This document shows positions 59,344 to 64,000 of a DNA stretch of 64,000 nucleotides, piece after piece. Both the position numbers and the translations under genes were made by a program. The notes under the pieces are model-generated. The model was not told where the DNA came from. It did no database searches and worked only from the letters and a program-made list of their open reading frames with translations. The stretch comes from Citrus sinensis (Eukaryota > Streptophyta > Magnoliopsida > Sapindales > Rutaceae). Location: positions 21,805,501 through 21,869,500 of the forward strand of contig NC_068556.1 in assembly GCF_022201045.2 (NCBI RefSeq), written 5' to 3'. The stretch's first letter is position 1, and each line of letters begins with the position of its first letter.

Positions 59344-59450
59344 AATTCAAAAACGACTGATTAATCATAATCATAAGAAAATTAACATTTAACATAGAGA
59401 GTATATAGCTTCCGTATGGGAATGGGAGGTTGGAACACAACTGCTAAGCA

Positions 59451-60884
59451 GAGACCCATATCTTTGTGCTTCTGATTGTAGTATTAGAAGATGCGTATCT
59501 TCTTTTATTTTATGGTAGATATATCTCTTTGTTTTCACCATGTGGATGGAGTTAAATAAGCATAGAGTCACTTTCCACCATAAGTGGGGGGAACCTTTCT
59601 TGCAAAAATAGAAGCACATGGTGAGGAATTTTAATCCCAAATTTTGTAACTAAAAATATCAAACAAATAATAAATAAAAAATTAGATGAAGAATAAAATT
59701 AATCACACAACACAAAAATTTACGTGAAAATCTCTTATATTAGAGAAAAATCACTGCTGCCAAGGATAACGAGAGAAAAATTCACTATGTGAAAAATTAT
59801 TACAATCACTCTAATATTTTTCCTCACACCCAATCTCTCAATAGACTTACCATTTCTCTCACACTAAAAATTGTCTACTTGGAGAGAACTTATTGTTATA
59901 TTATACAAATAACCAAACTCAATCTCCCTATATATAATGATTATTTCTTGTAGGAAAAGTATTCATTTTCTTATACTAGTAGTATTCCTTATTTAATAAA
60001 TCAAGTCCCAAATAAGAAATTACCTATACCTTAAATAAGAATTCTACTAAAGAGAAAAATATTTTAGCAAGTCTTTCTTAAAAAATAAGACATATTCCCT
60101 AACATCATGGTCTCTACACAATACGGTGTATAATTATCAGAAGCATCTGAAACACACTCCCATTGTCCCACAAATAATTAACCCTAATTGTTATTATTAG
60201 TTTTAGAAAGACAATCAGCGTGGACCTTAATCCAACCAATATTAGGTGAATGCAAAATAATTAATTTAAGAGTAAGAATTGCTGCTAATTAGTAAGAATG
60301 TATAAAAATGTACATATGCTCTGTACGTATAAATTATATATAGTCTGCTAGCATGACAAGCTTTCACGTGTTTAGAATTTAGAATTTTATCATTGGCCAC
60401 AATTATAAGATAAAGAGTAAGTGGAATCTCTCCTTTGAATTATGAATGTTCTATTTGAGGTTACAGTAAATAGACTTGCGTTAAAAAAATTGTAGAAAAA
60501 TTTGTATCCTTAATATCGTTGTTAATGACACATAAAGCATAATGACAGATGCATACTTTATATATTTGTTTTGGTAAGGGACGGCCCGTTCGTGCACAAA
60601 GTAGCCCAGTAGCATGTGTTTTGAAATAATTTTTCCTGGCCACATAGTCTTCTAATCTCAGTACATATATAAAGTTGAAGGGATGACTAATATATATATA
60701 TATATTTCAAGTTGACAGTAGAAGACGAGGCACAAGCCAATAAGAAACATGGGCATGAAAATCTTTCTAAGAACAGGAGTTCCCACCTTTGGACTTTGGT
60801 TTATTAATAAACTCACCGGCATTTAGTTCCTTTTTAATATTATTTATGCTCTTTATTAAAAGCAAATGAAGACATAGAAGCACC
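59451..60884. other. Intergenic beyond duplication copy B, probable LTR remnant
   Basis: Roughly 59640-60106 looks like an inverted LTR piece: the complement begins TGTTAGGGAATATGTC and contains an AGTGAATTTTTCTCTCGTTATCC block typical of copia LTRs. I could not find a matching left end or a target duplication. The rest is AT-rich without genes; a (TA)8 run lies near 60691-60706. Confidence 0.4.
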
Positions 60885-60900
60885 GGAAATTTTTGAGGTT

Positions 60901-61271
60901 TTTTTTTTTTATTACATGAGACTATTGCTCAAATTACAACTCATATTATATGAGAGTATAACTGATATTTACAAATCAGACTATTACTGGGACCAACTTA
61001 CATCAATGCTAATGGAGCTCTCCACTCCTCACTCATGGGTAAGGAAGGGACCAACTTACATCAATGCTAATGGAGCTCTGCCCAGATTTTAACCCTCACA
61101 AATATTCGAGGGATATCCACTCCTCACTCATGGGTAAGGAAGATAACTGCCTTCACTCAATTTTTAATTGAGGAAGGAAATACCCCCACAATACTTTTGT
61201 GGGGGTTCGAACTGCTGCCCTCCAACTTGGAGGGCAGCAGCCCTGATCACTCGGCCAAAGGCCGAGTGGCT
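60901..61271 (-). mobile_element. tRNA-derived SINE with internal duplication
   Basis: The minus strand starts CCAGCCACTCGGCCTTTGG, A box TGGCCGAGTGA (tRNA-Leu/Ser-like), B box AGTTCGAACCC, then the family body and a poly(A) tail (T run at 60901). The target duplication is GGAAATTTTTGAGGTT (60885-60900) and GGAAATTTTCGAGGTT (61272-61287), with one mismatch. GGGACCAACTTACATCAATG is repeated within it, a partial duplication. Confidence 0.85.
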
Positions 61272-61337
61272 GGAAATTTTCGAGGTTGAATTATGCCTTT
61301 TCAATATTATTTATGCTCTTTATTAATATACTTACAG

Positions 61338-61507
61338 GGAGGGGTTCTTTATTTGAATTGTGTTACATATTGGATAGTTGATGAGTATTTGGTTACTGAA
61401 GAACAGATGCTTTTGGTCTAAAAGATGTTTTGGCCATGGAGGTGGCAGGAGAGATGATGAAAAGGACAAAAAAGGCCAAACAGAATGAAATTGTTAGAGA
61501 GATCCAT
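61338..61507 (-). pseudogene. EDGP-like fragment f (N-terminal end)
   Basis: From an ATG at 61507 the minus strand shows a degenerate signal-peptide region, then AKTSFRPKAS in a shifted frame, stops, and a decayed QRTP-like end near 61338. This is the first 55 or so codons of an EDGP-like gene. A TATA box (TATAAATA) remains at 61533-61540. The rest of the gene is absent. Confidence 0.8.
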
Positions 61508-61540
61508 TTTGCTAACAGTAAGTTGGCCAAGTTATTTATA

Positions 61541-62364
61541 TATACTTGGACAAAACTGAAAATATATAATCAAAATAAAATTATATAATTTTGGAATTAA
61601 GTGTTAATTAAATCTAAATTAATGTCATGCAGGGTGGAGACGTCAATGATGGGAACTTAATTAGGCATTTTTCAGATCTCTAAATTTACCCGTAATTATA
61701 GATATTGTTATTAAAGAATTATAAGTAGACAAGTATGTACTTGTACAGACCTATTGTTTTCTGAAACTAGCTGCTTGCCCTCACATGGTGTGTGCGCGAA
61801 TTGGACTGTTGGACAATTTTTAATTTTTTATCGTGGCAATAGGATAAGTTAGATCTTTCAAATTAAAGCACATAAACTTAATGAACTCAACCCATCTAGA
61901 TTTAATTGGGTTTCCTCCTTTCTTGAGAGTATTTTTTTATTAACACTTGAGTAGAATTTCAGTTGACCATCTTGAAAAATATTATTCGTGGAATTTTATT
62001 CCTTCTGAGTTCAAATTTGCTTTATTCAAGTCATAAGTACTGAATTTCACCATTAAAAAAATTAGTAAAAACTAAAAACGTTACATAGACACAGATAATT
62101 ATATCCGGTATCTCATTTTAGCGGTTCAAAGTCCATTTTAACCTTGTTCGTTAATTATTATTTTTCTTTTTCTATATCTAACTGATCAACGATGCTAAAC
62201 GCATCAACTCTTACCGCAGGTTGCTGCTTAATGTGAAGCCATAGTGGAACCAATTACAAAGATCACGCCAAGGTGACCATATTTATTAATATTGATGAAG
62301 AAAAAGCATACATAAGGAATAAACTAAGTGATGACTCAGCGATATTTAGATGACTTATAATTAA
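61541..62364. other. Intergenic
   Basis: AT-rich spacer between fragment f and copy g; no gene or bounded element seen. Confidence 0.45.
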
Positions 62365-63672
62365 TTAAAAATTAGAAGTAAGTTTGGAACAAGTTGTTTG
62401 CCAGGACAGGAGAGAAGAACTGAACCCTAGCCTAGATTTGGCAAGATTAAATTCTAGGAGATTGTCTTCAAGTTGATATCCTCCGATGACTACTGAAGTC
62501 CTAGGGTTTACTCCACCATCCACAAATGCAAGGCACATGGCATCTTTTCCAACTCGCACCATCGAGTTTGCTCCGTAGATTTTCCACACGCGGTTATTAC
62601 CTGGCAGCACTAGATGAATCTCTGGGGCAGTAGTGCCACCAATAAAGCTAGAGTTAAAGCATGCCCCAAATGGTGCAATTGGTTTAACTCTAGGAATGTT
62701 AAATAATAATGCTTTGCTGAAAGTTTCAATAAATGCTTTATAAATTGATGTCTCCAAGACTGTGTAAGGATCAGCAGTGCTGACCTTCGTTCCACCATTA
62801 CCTTGTTTGTTAATTGACAGCAACGATGTGTTTAGTGGCACAACATTGCCGCCGATCAGAATAGACTTTATTTCAATGAAGTAATCAGTTGAAGGATCAC
62901 CTTTAAAAGCCAAACCCTCATTATGCACGGGATTCAGTATCAGTGGGGTGTAAATGAGAGATTTGGAGACATCAATATTTGGAAAAGGAACATCACCGAA
63001 GAATACTGCACCGTTTGATGTTGTGGAAGAACTCAAACAAATGGAAAATTTTCTATCAAAGTTAAAAGCAGCTGAGAATTGTGAAGGAAGCGAAACTTGA
63101 GTTCTTCCAAGGCCGGCCATGCCCTTAACACCAGTAGCTAGACCGTCTAAAAGAAACGTTGGTCCACAAGAAAATATGAGGTTAGGCACCGAAACAAACG
63201 GGCCTGGAGGATTAGCCTTGCCATCAATATCAATTGATTGAATAGACACGACATCCGTGGCAAGCTCACCGCGGTTTGTGCTTTCGCGTGATATAGAGTT
63301 GGCTGGGAAGCGACTACACGTATGATTGTTGCAACCTGGCCCGGGGGAGCAGGAGTACTCATCGATGCAAGACTTAGACCTAGCAAGTTTGCACTGAGCC
63401 GAGCCGCAACGGGCAGGTTTGTAAGAAGTTGAGACATAGCCTTGGTCACAATCAACCCAAAGAAACTGGCCACCTAGATCTAGGGTTAATTTGACGGGAA
63501 CAAGTGGGGTTCTTTGTTTGATTTGAGTAAGGTATTGGAGAGTTGATGAATCTTTGGATACCAGAAGAGCTAACGCTTTTGGTTTTGAAGATGTATTGGA
63601 TATGGAAGTGGTGGGAGGGATGATGAACAATACAATAAAGCAAAAGAGCAGGCAATTGTACGAGCGGGCCAT
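62365..63672 (-). CDS. EDGP / basic 7S globulin / glucanase-inhibitor-like protein, copy g
   Basis: Intronless 435-codon gene, ATG at 63672, signal peptide through about residue 24. First catalytic site LDLGGQFLWVDC (Asp65); second site VSTADPYTVL, where an Asp occurs two residues away from the usual place but without the S/T-G context, so activity still looks unlikely. Conserved blocks are RCGSAQCKLARSKSC, GPGCNNHTC, GMAGLGRTQVSLPSQFSAAF, FGACFNSSFIG, LAFVDGGVNPRTSVVIGGYQLEDNLLEFNL. It is closest to copy a in the N-terminal cysteine region. The protein is expected to be apoplastic. TATA box 42 bp upstream; a hairpin-rich element lies just beyond it. Confidence 0.93.
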   Translation of the reverse strand: MARSYNCLLFCFIVLFIIPPTTSISNTSSKPKALALLVSKDSSTLQYLTQIKQRTPLVPVKLTLDLGGQFLWVDCDQGYVSTSYKPARCGSAQCKLARSKSCIDEYSCSPGPGCNNHTCSRFPANSISRESTNRGELATDVVSIQSIDIDGKANPPGPFVSVPNLIFSCGPTFLLDGLATGVKGMAGLGRTQVSLPSQFSAAFNFDRKFSICLSSSTTSNGAVFFGDVPFPNIDVSKSLIYTPLILNPVHNEGLAFKGDPSTDYFIEIKSILIGGNVVPLNTSLLSINKQGNGGTKVSTADPYTVLETSIYKAFIETFSKALLFNIPRVKPIAPFGACFNSSFIGGTTAPEIHLVLPGNNRVWKIYGANSMVRVGKDAMCLAFVDGGVNPRTSVVIGGYQLEDNLLEFNLAKSRLGFSSSLLSWQTTCSKLTSNF

Positions 63673-63713
63673 TTAGTTGATCAATTGGTAGTACTGCAAA
63701 TATAGCTCGCAGC

Positions 63714-63720
63714 ATTTATA
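63714..63720 (-). promoter_or_regulatory. TATA box of EDGP-like copy g
   Basis: TATAAAT on the minus strand adjoining a (TA)n run, 42 bp upstream of the ATG. Confidence 0.55.
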
Positions 63721-63730
63721 TATATATATA

Positions 63731-63950
63731 CAGGAGGCTGTTCCAATCCGGATTGGAACAACGTCCCGGAGGGAGGCTGGTGGCCTTTGGACTCAAATCC
63801 AAAGGCTACCTGTGGCTGCACATGGTGGACTCCACCATGGGCAGCCAACCAAAAAAAAAAAATAAAAGAAGGAATTTGGGGCCGTTGGAATTTAATCCAA
63901 CGGCCACAATTTCCTTTCCGGATGTTGTTCCAATTCGGGAGTTCCGAATT
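63731..63950. mobile_element. Hairpin-rich foldback element upstream of copy g
   Basis: Four consecutive perfect hairpins at 63740-63759, 63783-63806, 63821-63839 and 63880-63905. Outer arms GGATTGGAACAACGTCCCGG and CCGGATGTTGTTCCAATTCGGG form an inverted pair. It is flanked on both sides by (TA)n runs. Probably a small non-autonomous foldback or MITE insertion in a TA repeat; superfamily unknown. Confidence 0.6.
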
Positions 63951-63955
63951 AAAAA

Positions 63956-63963
<8 letters not shown>

Positions 63964-64000
<37 letters not shown>
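63964..64000. repeat. (TA)n microsatellite, continues past the window
   Basis: Uninterrupted TA repeat to the right edge, after an A14 run. Confidence 0.95.

Larger units (their letters stand above)
53525..59450. repeat. Segmental duplication, copy B
   Basis: Second copy of 41768-45080, enlarged by an hAT element (55117-55889), a 185-bp tandem duplication, a SINE (57492-57633) and a Mutator-like element (57815-59343). Removing these leaves about 3.3 kb, matching copy A. Confidence 0.88.

Overview
This is nuclear DNA from a dicot plant. Intergenic sequence is very AT-rich, genes have many short exons with GT/AG introns, and the repeats are of plant type: Ty1/copia, L1-type LINE, tRNA-derived SINEs, hAT, Mutator-like and CACTA. 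Protein resemblance suggests a rosid, and Citrus would fit, but the sequence alone does not prove the species.

Left part (1-26.6 kb): ordinary single-copy genes. A TBL/PMR5-type O-acetyltransferase runs off the left edge on the minus strand (exons 1452-1897 and <1-205). A tiny OEP7-like outer-envelope protein (minus, 7107-7295) stands head to head with an 11-exon NAD(P)H-hydrate dehydratase gene (NAXD, plus, 7892-11506). A five-exon DUF3700/TSJT1-type gene (minus, 12404-15016) converges on NAXD. A five-exon NIP7-1-type aquaporin (minus, 25097-26547) follows. Between them lie a solo LTR nested in a SINE (16718-17739), a deleted hAT element that still encodes the transposase dimerisation domain (18717-19709), and other SINEs.

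Middle and right part (30-64 kb): a complete but frameshifted Ty1/copia element (30464-36313, TSD TAAAT) leads into a tandem family of intronless EDGP / basic 7S globulin / glucanase-inhibitor-like genes, all on the minus strand. Four are intact (36642-37955, 39041-40303, 53703-55010, 62365-63672), one is full length with a single premature stop (41950-43257), and two are fragments (45805-46115, 61338-61507). They look like secreted aspartic-protease folds whose catalytic motifs have degenerated, as in apoplastic inhibitors of microbial glycanases. The full-length members share a TATA box 42-48 bp upstream of the ATG.

A segment of about 3.3 kb carrying the broken gene (about 41.77-45.08 kb) is repeated at about 53.53-59.45 kb with the intact twin. 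The second copy has gained an hAT element, a SINE and a 1.5-kb Mutator-like element, each with target-site duplications and each missing from the first copy, so the first copy supplies the empty sites. The space between the copies holds a truncated OEP7-like sequence, an EDGP fragment fused to a decayed calcium-dependent protein kinase, a CACTA terminus, and a decayed LINE split by another insertion.

I found no clear new enzymatic system. The most unusual features are the empty-site evidence in the duplication, the dense AACGG/CCGTT palindromes in the copia LTRs, a cluster of perfect hairpins just upstream of the last EDGP-like gene, and the missing primer-binding site in the copia element.
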